Assembly: GCA_025232375.1 (NCBI GenBank)
Contig: CP060419.1
Coordinates: forward strand, 3,409,001 to 3,473,000
Length of the DNA: 64,000 bases
Direction: 5' to 3'
Origin: Pseudoxanthomonas sp. NC8
Lineage (GTDB): Bacteria > Pseudomonadota > Gammaproteobacteria > Xanthomonadales > Xanthomonadaceae
This document shows positions 1 to 10,395 of this stretch, one piece after another. Made by a program: the position numbers and the translations under genes. Every line of letters starts with the position of its first letter. The first letter of the stretch is position 1. The notes beneath the pieces were generated by a model. That model made no database searches and was not told where the DNA came from. It was given only the letters and a program-made list of their open reading frames with translations.

Positions 1-259
1 TTGGCCTGGAAATAGCTGTCGTAACTGCCCCCAGGCGCCGGCCTTGGCGGCATTGTGGAACACCGCGTCGGCACCGGCCGCCGCGTGCGCCAGCGCGTGC
101 GCATCGGCGAGGTCGCCACGCACCTGGCCCACGCCCAGCGCCGCCAGCGCCGGCGAATGGCTGCGCTGGAAGCTGATGACCTCGTGCCCGCGCGCGCGCA
201 GGCCCGCGCACAGCGCCTTGGCCGAGGAATCCGCCGCCACCGGTGACCAGGATCCTCAT
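1..259 (-). CDS. oleD: OleD, NAD(P)-dependent 2-alkyl-3-oxoalkanoate reductase (N-terminal part)
   Basis: The start codon and the N-terminal Rossmann segment ([14 protein letters not shown], then ..[10 protein letters not shown]) are visible; the rest lies beyond the left edge. OleD belongs to the extended short-chain dehydrogenase/epimerase family and reduces the beta-ketoacid made by OleA to a beta-hydroxyacid during head-to-head olefin synthesis. Its ATG overlaps the oleC stop (ATGA), so it is translationally coupled to oleC. Two apparent indels (about 222, CCAGG read as CCAAGG; about 27, an extra G after CCTGG) break the frame and look like sequencing errors. The family assignment is strong from context plus the TGGGGFLG nucleotide-binding motif. 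Confidence 0.88.
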   Translation of the reverse strand, partial: MRILVTGGGGFLGQGAVRGPARARARGHQLPAQPFAGAGGAGRGPGAWRPRRCARAGARGGRCRRGVPQCRQGRRLGAVTTAISRP

Positions 260-1919
260 GCGCCCGCTCCGGGTTGGGTGGCGGCCCGGGCGGCCAGCTT
301 CTCGCGGCCGATCTTGGCGTTGTGGCGGATGTCGACCGGGAATCCGGGGTGCGGCAGGAACGTGCGCACGCGCGCGGTGTGTGGATGGCGTGCGGAGATC
401 ATGCGCAGCTCCGCTTCGATCCGCTCGAACGCGACGGCCGGCACGCCATCGGCCAGCTCGATGCACAGCACCGGCCGCTGCGCCCCGGCGTGCCGACGCC
501 GACCAGCGCGGTACGCCGCACCTGCGGATGCACGTTGAACACCGGCTCGACCTGCTCGGTGTAGAGCGGGCCGTCGGCCGCCTCCACCCGCTGGGTCTTG
601 CGCCCGCAGAACCAGAGCCGGCCCTGTTCGTCGAAATAGCCGACATCGCCCATGCGGTGCACGACGCGTTCGCCGCCCCCGTCGAGTCGCTCGCCGATCT
701 TCGCCGCGCGCGTGGCCGCGTCGCGGTTGAAGTAGCTGTCGGTCGCGGTCGGACCGGCCACGGTGATCTCGCCGACCTCGCCCGGCGCCAGCACGCGCGC
801 GCCGGACCAGTCGGCGATGGGCGCATCGTCGACGGCAATGATCCGCACCTCGTTCGGCGGCACCGGGCGGCCGACGCAGGTGCCGGCGCCGCTCTCCGTG
901 GCCACGCGCGTGCCCTGCAGTTCGCGGCCCTCGATCACCGCGACCGGCAGGCACTCGGTGGCACCGTACGGCGTCCAGAACTGCGCCTCGTCGGCGAGCA
1001 GGGTGCGGATCTTCTCGACCACGTCCGGCGGCACCGGCGCGCCGGCCGAGGTCACCCGGCGCAGCGTCGGCAGCGGCCGGCCGTGCTCGGCCAGTACCCG
1101 CATCAGCGCCGGCGAGCCGAACAGCTGGCTCACGCCGAAGCGGCCGATCGCATCGTGCAGGCGCTCGGGATTGGCGCGTGCCGGCCGGGTCGGATCCATG
1201 TCCGGGATCACCGAGGTCAGGCCAAGCGCCGGATCGAACAGCGCGAACGGCGGGAACGTGGGCAGGTCCACGCCACCGGGCTCGATGCCGAAGGCCTCGC
1301 GCATCATGTCGATCTGGGCGACGAAGTGGCGATGGCGGTAGACCACGCCCTTGGGCACGCCGGTCGAGCCGCTGGTGAACAGGATCGCGGCGACGTCGTC
1401 GGGCGCGGTGTCGGCCAGCTGCGGTCCGCTGCCGGCGCCTTCGCGCTCGATCCGCGCCAGCGTGGTCCCGCCCCAGCCCCAGCGCGTGCCGACGGTGACC
1501 AGCCTGCGCGCCGCTTTCGCCCAGCCCAGCGCCAGCCGCGCCACGTGCGCCAGCGGGATGCCGATGAAGGCCTCGGCCTGCGCTTCGTCCAGGCACTGCT
1601 TCAGCGCGCCCCGGTCGATGCCCGGGTCGACCAGCACCGGCACCGCGCCGGCCTTGAACAGGGCGAACATCAGCAGGAAGAACTCCGGCGACGGCCGCAC
1701 CATCACCACCGTGCGCATGCCGCGGCCGATGCCATGGCGGGTAAGGCCGGCGGCGATGGCGTCGCTGCGCGCGTCCAGCGCGCGGTAGTCCAGGACCACG
1801 TCGTAGGCGGTAAGGCCGCCGCCCGCACCGCGCCGGCCGGGGCAGCGGATCGCGGGCTGGTCGGGACGTTCGGCGGCCAGCCGCGGCAACGCCGCGGCGA
1901 TATTGCAAGGAGCGGTCAT
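256..1919 (-). CDS. oleC: OleC, beta-lactone synthetase (AMP-binding family)
   Basis: About 554 residues of the acyl-CoA synthetase/AMP-ligase superfamily. The phosphate-binding motif FTSGSTGVPKGVVYRH lies near residue 180 and the adenylate-binding WTPYGATE motif near 310. In the ole pathway OleC activates the beta-hydroxyacid with ATP and closes it to a beta-lactone. The start is the ATG at 1919, followed by MTAPCNIAAALP. The stop overlaps the oleD start. One frameshift near 480 (a base missing in a GC run) moves the last 75 residues to another frame; restoring one base gives a normal-length protein. Two CTT-ACC pairs (at 1742 and 1812) replace the expected CTT-GCC and belong to the TAAGG error class described in the findings. 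Confidence 0.93.
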
Positions 1920-2038
1920 CGGGCGATTATCGCCGATCCCGCCGCTCCGACCGGCCGGGCGAAGCTGAAGCGGCGGTCGCTTGCGCCGCTCCACGATTGC
2001 GGCAGAATGCCGCTCCCGTATCGCCGCCCCGCTTTCCG

Positions 2039-2422
2039 ATGGCGCATCCCTGCCTGACCTGCGGCGCCTGCTGCGCCTACTTCCGCGTCAGCTTCCACTG
2101 GAGCGAGGCCGATCCCGCGCTTGGCGGCCCGGTCCCGGTCGAACTGACCGAGAGCCTGCGCGCCCACGAACGGGTCATGCGCGGCACCTCGCAATCGAAC
2201 CCGCGCTGCATCGCGCTGGACGCCGACATCGGCCGCTACAGCCGCTGCACGATCCACGACCGGCGACCCTCGGTATGCGCCGCGGTACCGGCCTCGCTGG
2301 AGTTCGGCGAACGCAGTGCGCAGTGCGACAAGTCGCGGCTGGCGCACGGCCTGCACGCGCTGACCGAAGCGGACTGGATCGGCGTCGGCGACGCCGAGCG
2401 CAACCCGCTGCCGGAGTCGTGA
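2039..2422 (+). CDS. YkgJ-family cysteine-cluster protein
   Basis: A 127-residue protein starting MAHPCLTCGACC, with the CxxCxxCC-type cluster at the N terminus, further cysteines around residues 59 (PRCIA), 72 (SRCTI) and 81 (SVCAAV), and one near 96. This pattern is that of the YkgJ/UPF0153 (zinc- or iron-chelating) family. The biochemical role is not established. The ATG at 2039 is chosen because the conserved cluster begins immediately after it; an upstream in-frame ATG at 1997 would add non-conserved residues overlapping the oleC promoter side. It lies on the plus strand between oleC and the phosphatase gene, an arrangement in which small genes interrupt the ole cluster. The frame is intact. 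Confidence 0.85.
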   Translation: MAHPCLTCGACCAYFRVSFHWSEADPALGGPVPVELTESLRAHERVMRGTSQSNPRCIALDADIGRYSRCTIHDRRPSVCAAVPASLEFGERSAQCDKSRLAHGLHALTEADWIGVGDAERNPLPES

Positions 2423-2425
2423 GCG

Positions 2426-2752
2426 CTAGCCGCGGCGCAGGTACGCCGGCACCACGCGCAGGAGCCGCTCGACCAGCGCCGGCTCCATGAAGCGGTAGAT
2501 GTCGGGAATGCCGAGGCAGGCGATCCGCGTGCCGCACAGGTGCGCGCCGAAGCGCGTGGCCAGCTGCCGGCGTTGCGCCGGCTCCATCACCAGCACCAGG
2601 TCCGCCCAGGCCAGCAGTTCAGGCGTCACCGGTACCCCGGCCTCGTGCTTGAGCCCGGCCGACGCCGTTTCGACTCCCGGCCAGTCGGCGAAGACCTGTT
2701 CGGCGGTAGGGCTGCGCAGCCGGTTCTGCCCGCACACGAACAGCACGCGCAA
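2426..2752 (-). CDS. Low-molecular-weight protein tyrosine phosphatase family protein
   Basis: About 108 residues beginning LRVLFVCGQNRLRSPTAEQ. The CX5R phosphate-binding loop (C-GQNRL-R-S) sits at the N terminus, as in the low-molecular-weight phosphotyrosine phosphatase/arsenate reductase fold. A C-terminal Asp (IPDIYRF) is the candidate general acid. It is shorter than classical enzymes of about 150 residues but matches a short proteobacterial subfamily. No ATG fits, so a TTG at 2752 directly before the motif is proposed; the oleB stop lies 30 bp upstream, so the two are probably co-transcribed. The substrate is unknown. There is no frameshift. Confidence 0.75.
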   Translation of the reverse strand: MRVLFVCGQNRLRSPTAEQVFADWPGVETASAGLKHEAGVPVTPELLAWADLVLVMEPAQRRQLATRFGAHLCGTRIACLGIPDIYRFMEPALVERLLRVVPAYLRRG

Positions 2753-2781
2753 CGGCGCGCCGCCTCCGGCACGCTCGCCGC

Positions 2782-3760
2782 TCAGTCGTGGCGCCCTAGC
2801 GGATGCGCGTCGAGGAAGCGGCGGATCGCCGGGACCAGCACCTCGTGCCTGTCCTCCAGCACGTAGTGGCCGGCGTCCTCGAAGGCGTGCACTTCGGCCT
2901 GCGGCAGGTCGGCGCGGAAGCGCTCGAGGAAATGCCGGTCGAAGACGAAATCCTTCAGCCCCCAACCGATGAACGCCGGGCGGTCGGCGAAGGACGGCAG
3001 CGCCCTGCCCGCCGCTTCAAGCAGCGGCCACGCCGCATCCTTCGGCGACAGCGGGATGTCCTGCATGAAGCGGATGGTGGAGATGCGGTTCTTCCACGAG
3101 TCGTACGGCGCCACGTAGGCGCGGCGCACGTCGGCCGGCATCTTCCGCTCCACGCCCAGTAAGGAGGCGCCGGCGGAGAAGGCGTTGAGCGTACGGATCA
3201 CCAGTTCGCCGACGAAGTAGTCGCGGCCCAGCGCGATCTCTTAAGGGCATCTTCTTCGCGGCCGGCATCGGGAACGCGGCGGTGTTGAGGATCACCAGGC
3301 GCTTCACCTGCGCGGCATGTTTGAGCGCCCAGCCGAAGCCGATCATCCCGCCCCAGTCATGCACCCATGGGGTCACCGGCGTGGCGTCGTCCACGCCGGC
3401 ATGGCGCAGCAGCGCTTCCAGGTCGTCCACCCGCGACTGCAGGGTGTAGTCGTAGCGCGGCGACGACGTCAGGTGGTCGTCCGGCTTGTCCGACAGGCCC
3501 ATGCCGACGTGGTCGGGAACGATCACCCGATATGGCCTGCCGAGGGCGGGATCCGACAGTCCGGCCACCAGCGTGCGCCAGTAGTAGCTCCAGGACGGAT
3601 TGCCGTGCAGGGCGACGACCACTTCGCCATCGCGCGGGCCCTCGTCCAGGTACGACATCGTGATGCCGGGACGGACCTCGAAACGCTTCGGGTCGGCGGG
3701 GTAGCCGGGAACTGGGACACGGGCAGCGGGTTCGCGCGGAAACCACGCATTGTAGGCCAG
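2782..3760 (-). CDS. oleB: OleB, beta-lactone decarboxylase (alpha/beta hydrolase, haloalkane dehalogenase-like)
   Basis: About 325 residues. The oxyanion motif [10 protein letters not shown], the nucleophile elbow [11 protein letters not shown] (Asp nucleophile, as in haloalkane dehalogenases), WGLKDFVF and the His of DAGHYVLED are all visible. OleB removes CO2 from the beta-lactone made by OleC and leaves a cis-olefin. One frameshift at 3240 (MPWE or MPLE expected, read CCCTTAAGAG) separates the two halves. The start is uncertain: homology begins near [19 protein letters not shown] and no ATG is in frame there, so 3760 (CTG) is a placeholder, or the true start codon is hidden by another indel. 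The gene is convergent with nothing and shares its upstream region with the plus-strand SEC-C gene. Confidence 0.9.
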
Positions 3761-3858
3761 TGCGACCCGCCGACGGCCGCCGGTGCGGGCAACGGCGGCA
3801 CGCCCTTCGCGCCCCGCAGGGACTACCATGCACGCCCTCCCCACTATCCCCGCCCGCC

Positions 3859-4587
3859 ATGGCCACGCCCCCGCCCTACCTCGACGACGCGCAGATCGAA
3901 CGACTGTCCGCGCTGCTCGAACAACGCGCCGTACCGTTCCGGGGCTTCAACCTGGAAGTGCTGGACGGCTTTCTTTCGGCGCTGGTGGTGGCGCCCTCGC
4001 CGGTGCCGCCCGCCGAATGGGAGCCGGTGGTGTGGGGCGGCAAGGTGCCGAACTGGGGCAGCGCGGAAGAGGCGCAGGACGTCCAGAACCTGCTGATGGG
4101 CCACTGGAACATGTGCGCCGCCCGCGCGCGCCACGGCGAGGAAGGCCTGCCGGACCACCTGATGCCGCTGATGTGGCTGCCGGAAGAGCCGGAAGATGGC
4201 GCGGAGGCGCTGGGCGAGGACGAACTCGACGTCGGCCGGGAGTGGGCGCTGGGCTTCTTCGAGGGCGCGGCCCTGCGCGAGGCCGAATGGGACCGCTGGC
4301 TGGACGAGAACGACTGGATCGAAGAGATCTTCGACGCGCTCGAACGCCTGGCCTCCGGCGAGATCGCCGACGCCGACGATCCCGACAAGGCGCCCACGCC
4401 GCTGGGCTACCGCGAACGGATGGAGATCGTGGTGGACCTGCCGGGCATGCTGGCCGATCTCAACCACCACCACATCGCCGAGCTCACTCCGCGCACGCCG
4501 ATCCGCCGCGATGCGGGTCCGGGTCGCAACGATCCGTGTCCGTGCGGCAGCGGGAAAAAGCACAAGAAGTGCTGCGGGGCCGGCTGA
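3859..4587 (+). CDS. UPF0149 (YecA-type) protein with C-terminal SEC-C zinc motif
   Basis: A 242-residue protein. The N-terminal two thirds is the acidic, helical UPF0149/YecA domain ([17 protein letters not shown], then [11 protein letters not shown], then [10 protein letters not shown]). The end carries the SEC-C zinc-binding sequence [18 protein letters not shown], the same module found at the C terminus of SecA. YecA-family proteins with SEC-C modules have been linked to SecA and ribosomes; that role is inferred here. ATG at 3859 is chosen because the conserved region ([10 protein letters not shown]) follows directly. The frame is intact. A strong terminator hairpin follows at 4650. Confidence 0.85.
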   Translation: MATPPPYLDDAQIERLSALLEQRAVPFRGFNLEVLDGFLSALVVAPSPVPPAEWEPVVWGGKVPNWGSAEEAQDVQNLLMGHWNMCAARARHGEEGLPDHLMPLMWLPEEPEDGAEALGEDELDVGREWALGFFEGAALREAEWDRWLDENDWIEEIFDALERLASGEIADADDPDKAPTPLGYRERMEIVVDLPGMLADLNHHHIAELTPRTPIRRDAGPGRNDPCPCGSGKKHKKCCGAG

Positions 4588-4649
4588 AGCGGGCGTGGCA
4601 TCGCGCAGCGACGGGGTCCGGCGTCGCCGCCGCCATGGCGCACTCATGA

Positions 4650-4674
4650 AAAGGGCCGGACAGGCCGGCCCTTT
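4650..4674. terminator. Bidirectional terminator hairpin
   Basis: AAAGGGCCGG and CCGGCCCTTT form a perfect 10-bp stem around a 5-base loop (ACAGG). It sits between the plus-strand SEC-C gene and the minus-strand oleA, which converge here. The A/T ends give short U tracts in both directions. Confidence 0.85.
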
Positions 4675-4698
4675 CGCATCAGACGCCGGCGGCGTCGA

Positions 4699-5716
4699 TT
4701 ACCACTCCACCTCGGCCATCGAGCAGTTCAGGCCCGAGCCGATACCGAGCAGGGCGATGCGGTCGCCCTTCTTCAGGCGGCCCAGCTCCTTGAGCTTGCT
4801 CAACACGATCGGCACCGAGGCCGGGCCGATGTTGCCGTGCTCGCCGAAGATGGTCATGACCTTCTTCGGATCCACGCCCAGCGACTTGACGAAGGCGGCG
4901 GTGTGCGGGCGGCTGACCTGGTGGATCACGAACTGGTCCAGTTCGTCCACCGCCCAGCCCAGCGCCAGCTTGGCCGCGGCGAAGGTCTTGGTCGCCAGCT
5001 TGATGCCCTCGATCAGCAGCATGCGGGTATCGGTGACCATGCGGTCCAGGTTGCCGCGGCACAGCTGGTTGAACTCGGTCGCCGAGCGGGTCACGCCACC
5101 CTTGTAGCGCGGCGCGTCCGGGACCAGTTCGCGGCGGGCCATGACCATCGCCGCGGCGCCGCAGCCCAGGGGTCAGGGCGGCCATCTCGTCGCGGAACTG
5201 CTGCTCGGTCACGTCCGGGGAGGCCATCCGCTCCAGGGTCTTCTCGTAGACCAGGTTGGCGGTCTCGCCGTCGACCACCAGCGCGTAGTCGATCTCGCCG
5301 CGCTCGAGCATCCGCGCGGCGATGTCCATGCCGTTGATGAAGGCCAGGCAGGCGTTGGCGACGTCGAAGGTCATGCAGTGGTCGGACACGCCCGGGTTGC
5401 CGGACACGATCGAGGCGGTGGACGGCTCCAGGTAGTCGCGGCTGACGGAGGTGTTGACCAGCAGCCCGACCTTCTCCACGTCGATGCCGGCATCGACCAG
5501 CGCCTTGCGTGCAGCCAGCGTGGCCACGTCGGAGGCCTGCACGTCCTGGTCCCACAGGCGGCGGGCATGGATGCCGGCGATGTCACCGAGCACGTCGACC
5601 CGGATGCCGAGGCGGTCCAAGGTCGGCTTCAGCCGCGCGTTGATTTCCTGCGAGGTCAGGGTGTGCGGCGCATCGACATGCGCCAGTCCCGCGATGGAGA
5701 CATTCTTGAAAAGCAT
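4699..5716 (-). CDS. oleA: OleA, acyl-CoA condensing enzyme (thiolase superfamily)
   Basis: About 338 residues of the FabH/OleA branch. The catalytic Cys is in DVANACLAFINGMD, the His in FVIHQVS and the Asn in HGNIGPASVP. OleA joins two fatty acyl-CoAs by non-decarboxylative Claisen condensation to a 2-alkyl-3-ketoacid, the first step of long-chain cis-olefin synthesis. The start ATG at 5716 gives MLFKNVSIAGLAHVDAP. The frame breaks at 5167, where CCCTGGG is read with an extra C (ALTP instead of ALTLGCGAAAM); the rest continues in the second frame to the stop at 4699. Convergent with the SEC-C gene across a hairpin. Confidence 0.95.
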
Positions 5717-5807
5717 GGCAATCCACGCCCGATGGGCGAAAGGGTCATCGATTCTAACGGCTGACCGCCTTCACCGCACCTTTACGTATGGCGCGGTCCG
5801 GGCCGGT

Positions 5808-6125
5808 TCAGTGTCCGCAGCGCCAGGCCGAGAAGCGCTGGGCACCGCCGGCCGGCTCGCCGAGCGGCTGCAGGGTGTCGGCCGGCAGGCCCACGGCCTC
5901 GTTCCGGGCCAGGGTTTCCAGCTCGTCGCGGACCTTGACCGCATCTCGCTCGTAGAAGGCCACGCTGTGTTTGACCGAGACCTCGATCTCGCCCTGCTTC
6001 ACGCATCCGGCCGGGGCGGCGCCGGCCGGCAGCACGCGGACCTGCTTGGCCTCGGGCTTGATCGACACCCAGGTACAGGCAGCCAGCGGCAGGACGAGGA
6101 GCATCAGGACGGGCAGGCGGGACAT
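5808..6125 (-). CDS. DUF4156-family lipoprotein
   Basis: A 105-residue protein with a lipoprotein signal (MSRLPVLMLLVLPLAACTW; lipobox LAAC, lipidation at Cys17). The mature part (EAKQVRVL, then CVKQGEIEVSVKHSVAFYER, then DELETLARNEAV) matches the DUF4156 pattern of small enterobacterial lipoproteins such as YjeI. It is probably anchored in the outer membrane; no function is known. ATG at 6125 is selected because it gives a proper signal peptide. The frame is intact. It lies between oleA and the M16 protease, both on the same strand. The 182 bases between this gene and the protease stop hold nothing that I recognise. Confidence 0.8.
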   Translation of the reverse strand: MSRLPVLMLLVLPLAACTWVSIKPEAKQVRVLPAGAAPAGCVKQGEIEVSVKHSVAFYERDAVKVRDELETLARNEAVGLPADTLQPLGEPAGGAQRFSAWRCGH

Positions 6126-6307
6126 GGTGTGGTTCCAGAAGGGTCCGGTCGCATCAGGGTGCGGAGCGGAACATGAATGCGGTGGAAAGCGGGCCGGCCA
6201 TTGTAGGGCCGGCCACATGCAGGCCTGCACGCGGCGCTGGGGCGCGATGCCCTCGACCGGCGCCTGCGCTGGAGCGTGCGCAGGCCGGAGCCGGCGCACG
6301 CCTGCCT

Positions 6308-9173
6308 TCACTTCTTCGTGGCGACCGGCTTGCCGTCGGCGTCGACCACGTGGACCTCGCCCAGGTTCAGGGCCCGCACCGGCGCCTCGACCTGCTTGAG
6401 GTCGCCGACCACCACCCAGACCAGCCGGTCCGGATCGAGCGTGGCCGCGGCCTGCTTGACCTGGTCCACGGTCAGCGCCTCGATCTCGGCCTTGCGCCTG
6501 AACACGTAGTCGTCCGGCCGGTCGTAGCGGACGATGCCGCCGATGGTGCCCATCACCGCCCGGGCGGTCTCGTAGGCGCCGGGCAGGCTGCGGATCTCGG
6601 TGGCCTGGATCTTGGCCAGCTCCCCGGCGGTCGGCGGCGCCTTGCCGGTCGCGTACTCGCGCACCTCGCGGTCCACTTCCTTCAGCGACTCGGCGGTCTT
6701 GTCGATCTGCACCGGGGCGAAGCTGATCCACGGCCGCTGCCCGATCGCGCCCGGGGCGCTGCTGTAGGCGCCGTAGGCCCAGTGCTTGTCCTCGCGCAGG
6801 TTCATGTTCAGGCGCGCGGTGAACTCGCCACCCAGCACCGAATTGGCGAAGTCGAACCTGATCGCGCCGGGGTCCCTGGTCGAGGGCACCAGCTGGCCGG
6901 CGGCCAGGATCGTGGCCTGGACCGCGCCCGGCTGGTCGACCAGGTAGACGGTCGGCTTGGCCGGTCGCTTGACCTCCGGCAGGGCGGCGGCGGGCACCGC
7001 CGGTGCGGCAGCCTTCCAGTCGCCGAAATGCTTCTCCAGCAGCGGCACGACCTCCTCGAGCGTGGTGTCGCCGACCACGATCAGGGTCGCGTTGTCCGGA
7101 CGCACCCACTGCCTGTGGAAGGCGACCAGGTCGTCGCGGGTCAGCGAACCGATCGAAGCTTCGGTGCCGCTGCCGCTGAACGGAATCGCGTAGGGGTGGC
7201 CGTTGCCGTACAGCAGCGGCGGCAGCACGCGCAGCGCGGCACCGTTCGGGCGCGCCTTCTCCTTAGCCGATGCCGGCGATCCAGCTCGCACGGACGCGGT
7301 CGATTTCCTTCTGGTCGAAGCGCGGCTGGCGCAGCATGTCGGCGAACAGGCCAAGCGAGTCGTCCAGGTTCTTCTTCAGCGCCGACAGATAGGCGTTGCC
7401 GCCGTCCAGCGCTGCACCGGCGCCAAGCATCGCGCCCAGCGACTCGGAGCGGTTGGCGAACGCCAGCGCATCCAGGTCGCCCGCGCCCTCGTCGAGCATG
7501 CCCATGGCGAAGCTGGACGTACCCAGCTTGTGGTTCTGGTCGGCGGCGAAGCCGCCCTTGAACTCGTAGCTGAACTGCACCACCGGCACCGCGTCGCGGC
7601 GGGCGAGGATGACCTTCGTGCCGTTGCTGGGGTGGCCCGCTCCAGTGCGGGGAACTTCAGATCGGGGAAACTCTGCGGCACCGGCACGCCCGTGCTGCGG
7701 TCGACCGTGCTCGGGGTCGTGGTGTACTTCGCATCCGGCCCGGGCAGCACGAACGGCGCCGGCGTCGGCGACGGTTCTTCGGCCAGCGCGGTGCGTTCGC
7801 CCGGGACCACCATAAGGGTGTGCGAGCCCTCGCCGAGCCAGCGCTTGCCGATGGCTTTCAGCTCGGCGGCGGAGGTGTCGCGCACGACGGTAAGGCTGCT
7901 GCGGAAGCAACCCGGGTCCTTGGTGTACACGGCGCATTCGGCCAGCGCGTCGGCCTTGCCGCCGAAGCCACCGATGCGCTCCACGCCTCGCACGAAGCCG
8001 GCCTCGAGCATGGTCTTGGCCTGCTGCAGCTCTTCCGCGGTCGGGCCTTCGGCCACCAGCCTGCGCAGCTCCTCGTCGATGATCGCCTCGACCTTGGCCG
8101 GGTCCACGCCCTGCTTCACGTCGGCGGTGATGAGGAAGGTGGAAGCCAGTTCGAACGGCTGCACGTAGGTGCTGACCTTGTCGACCAGCTTGTCCTCGTG
8201 CACGAGGCGACGGTCCAGGCGCGAGCTGCGGCTGCCGCCCAGCACCTGCGACAGCACCTGCAGCCGGTCTGAATCGGCACTGCCGTAGCCGGCCACGCTC
8301 CAGGCGCGGTGGATGCGCGCCTGCGGCACCTTGTCGGTCATCGTCGCGCGGCTGGTCGCGCGCTTCACCGGGCCGGCCTGCACCCGGGCCAGGCTCGGGC
8401 CGGCGGGAATGTCTCCGAAGAAGCGGGCGACCTTGTCCTTGGCGGTGGTAAGGTCGATGTCGCCGGCCAGCACCAGTACCGCGTTGTTCGGGCCGTATAA
8501 GGCGCGGAACCACTGCTTCACGTCTTCCAGCGAAGCGGCGTCGAGATCGTTCATCGAGCCGATGGTGCTGTGGTGGTACGGGTGGCTCGCCGGATACAGC
8601 GCGCGGTAGATCTCGTCGTCGGCCTTGGCCGTAGGGCTGGTTCTCGCCCTGGCGCTTCTCGTTCTGGACCACGCCGCGCTGTTCGTCGAGCACCTTCTGG
8701 TCGATCGCGCCGAGCAGGTGGCCCATGCGGTCCGACTCCATCCACAGCGCCATGTCCAGCGCGGTGGTCGGCACGTTCTGGAAGTAGTTGGTGCGGTCCA
8801 GTAAGGTGGTGCCGTTCTGGTCGGTGGCGCCGGCCAGCTCGAAGGGTTCGAAGAATTCGCCGCGGTAGTTCTCCGAACCGTTGAACATCAGGTGTTCGAA
8901 CAGGTGGGCGAACCCGGTGCGACCGGCCGGCTCGTCCTTGCTGCCGACGTGGTACCAGAGATTGACCGCGACGATCGGCGCCTTGCGGTCGGTGTGCACC
9001 ACCACCCGCAGCCCGTTGGGCAGGGTGAACTCCTCGTACGGAACCAGCTGCTCGCCGGCAGGCGCTGCGGTCCCGGCGGCGAGGGCCGGCGCAGGCGCGA
9101 GTGCGGCGATGCCGAGCGAGGCGGTGATGGTAAGGATAAGGGCGGCCATACGCGGCCGGCGGGCTACCGTCAT
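6308..9173 (-). CDS. Two-unit M16 zinc metalloprotease (pitrilysin/insulinase family), exported
   Basis: About 955 residues. A signal peptide ends near residue 33 (APALAAG). The inverted zinc motif HLFEH lies at residues 90-94, with the downstream Glu region EQRGVVQNEKRQGEN completing the site. A second M16 unit (PSNGTKVILARRDAVPVVQF onward) lacks HxxEH, as is usual for the structural half. It should be a periplasmic peptidase for short, partly unfolded peptides. Three indels interrupt it: 8631 (GGCAAGG read as GGCCAAGG), 7632 (one C missing in a C run) and 7264 (GGCAAGG read as GGCTAAGG, which creates a TAA). All three disappear if one base is restored. It is divergent from the SDR gene. Confidence 0.92.
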
Positions 9174-9261
9174 GGTGACGCTCCTTGAGGTGTGAACGCC
9201 CGATCTACCCAGCCCCCGGCCTTTACACTAGGCCACAAGCCATGCCGGAACGGAGCCACCG

Positions 9262-10014
9262 ATGCCGGAACCGCCGATCCCGAAGCCGGCCGAAGCAGGC
9301 CGCCACTGCCCGGTGACCGGGGCCAACCGCGGCCCAGGCGCCGGAGTTCGTCCGCCAGCTGCTGTCGCGCGGCGAGCGCGTGGTCGCCACCTGCCGCCAT
9401 CCCGGCCGTGCGACCGCGTTGAACACACTGGCCGGCGAGCACCCGGGCCGCCTGCATGTGCTGCCGCTGGACGTGACCCTCGCCCGCAGCCGCGAAGAAC
9501 TGCTGCGCGAACTGCCGCTGGTGCTCGACGACGCGCGGCTTGGACTGCTCATCAACAATGCCGGCGTCCTGCACGGTGGCGAACGCTTCGGTAAGGTCGC
9601 CGAGTCCGACCTGGACACCAGCCTGCGCACCAATGCGATCGGCCCGTTCCTGCTGACCCAGGCGCTGGCGCCGGTGCTGGCCGATGCCGCAGGCGCACGC
9701 GCAGGCGCGGTGGTCGCCAACCTGTCGTCGGAGATCGGCTCGATCGCAAGCCGGCATGAATTCCGCACCCCCGCCTACGCCATCGGCAAGGCCGCGCAGA
9801 ACATGGGCAGCGTGCTGCTGGCGCGGGCGCTGGCTCCACGCGGCATCCGCGTGGTCGCGCTGCATCCGGGCTGGGTGCGCACCGACATGGGCGGCCCGCA
9901 GGCCACCGTGTCCGCCGAGGACGCGGTCGCGGCGCTGCTGCAGGTGATCGGCGGACTCGGCCCCGACGACAGCGGCGTGTTCCTCGACCGGCAGGGTCAG
10001 CCCGTTCCTGGTGA
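9262..10014 (+). CDS. Short-chain dehydrogenase/reductase (C-factor-like SDR)
   Basis: About 250 residues. The N-terminal VTGANRG cofactor motif, LLINNAG, the Ser of NLSSEIGSI and the YAIGK catalytic pair are in order, so this is a classical SDR using NAD(P)H. The substrate is unknown. The beginning changes frame near 9335 in a CCAGG context (expected GLGAEFVRQLLSRG). The end is also affected: reading PVPW followed by TGA at 10012 requires CCCTGG where CCTGG is present; without that correction the frame runs on to 10081 through non-conserved sequence. Divergent from the M16 protease with 88 bp between them. Confidence 0.85.
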
Positions 10015-10395
10015 GGGCTCCGGCCTGCGGCCGGGCACACCCCCCACAAGCTGGTCCATGCGGGCGCTCCGCCCCGGTTGACGCGGGGGAATGCCTCCGC
10101 CGCCGTGGGTGCCGGGTCGACCAGCCCGCTTTCCGTCCCGTTCTCGGCACGGCGGACGCCACGCGCGGACGTCCGCGCGCCGTGCGGACACTGCGGACAC
10201 GCCTGAAAATCCTTTTATTTCAGCCTGTTGGCGTTGGCACGCCACATGCGTTGCTTTGCGGTGCGCGAAGACCGTCCAAGCATTCACTTAATGGATGGTG
10301 AACAGAATCAAGAAAATCGAAACTTTCGCTTGCGCTTGCTGGTTAGGTGTTTTACTTTACTACCACACCACCGCTACACCACACCGGAGCACGCC
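10015..10395. other. Intergenic region with an AT-richer promoter-like segment
   Basis: No gene is supported. The left half is GC-rich and contains an 18-bp perfect palindrome (listed separately). The right half, about 10200-10390, is clearly richer in A/T than the surroundings (for example around CTTTTATTTC and TTTTACTTTA) and probably holds the promoter of the repeat protein that starts at 10396; GGAG just before the ATG is a likely ribosome site. Confidence 0.5.
10162..10179. repeat. 18-bp perfect palindrome
   Basis: CGCGCGGAC followed by GTCCGCGCG is fully self-complementary with no loop. It is placed about 220 bp before the repeat-protein gene and 150 bp after the SDR stop. It could be an operator or the base of a cruciform, but in a GC-rich genome a chance occurrence is possible. 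Confidence 0.45.

Noticed and set aside
243..2057. A 604-codon plus-strand frame opposite oleC
   Set aside because: oleC is certain from AMP-binding motifs on the other strand; the plus frame shows only low-complexity Arg/Ala/His sequence.
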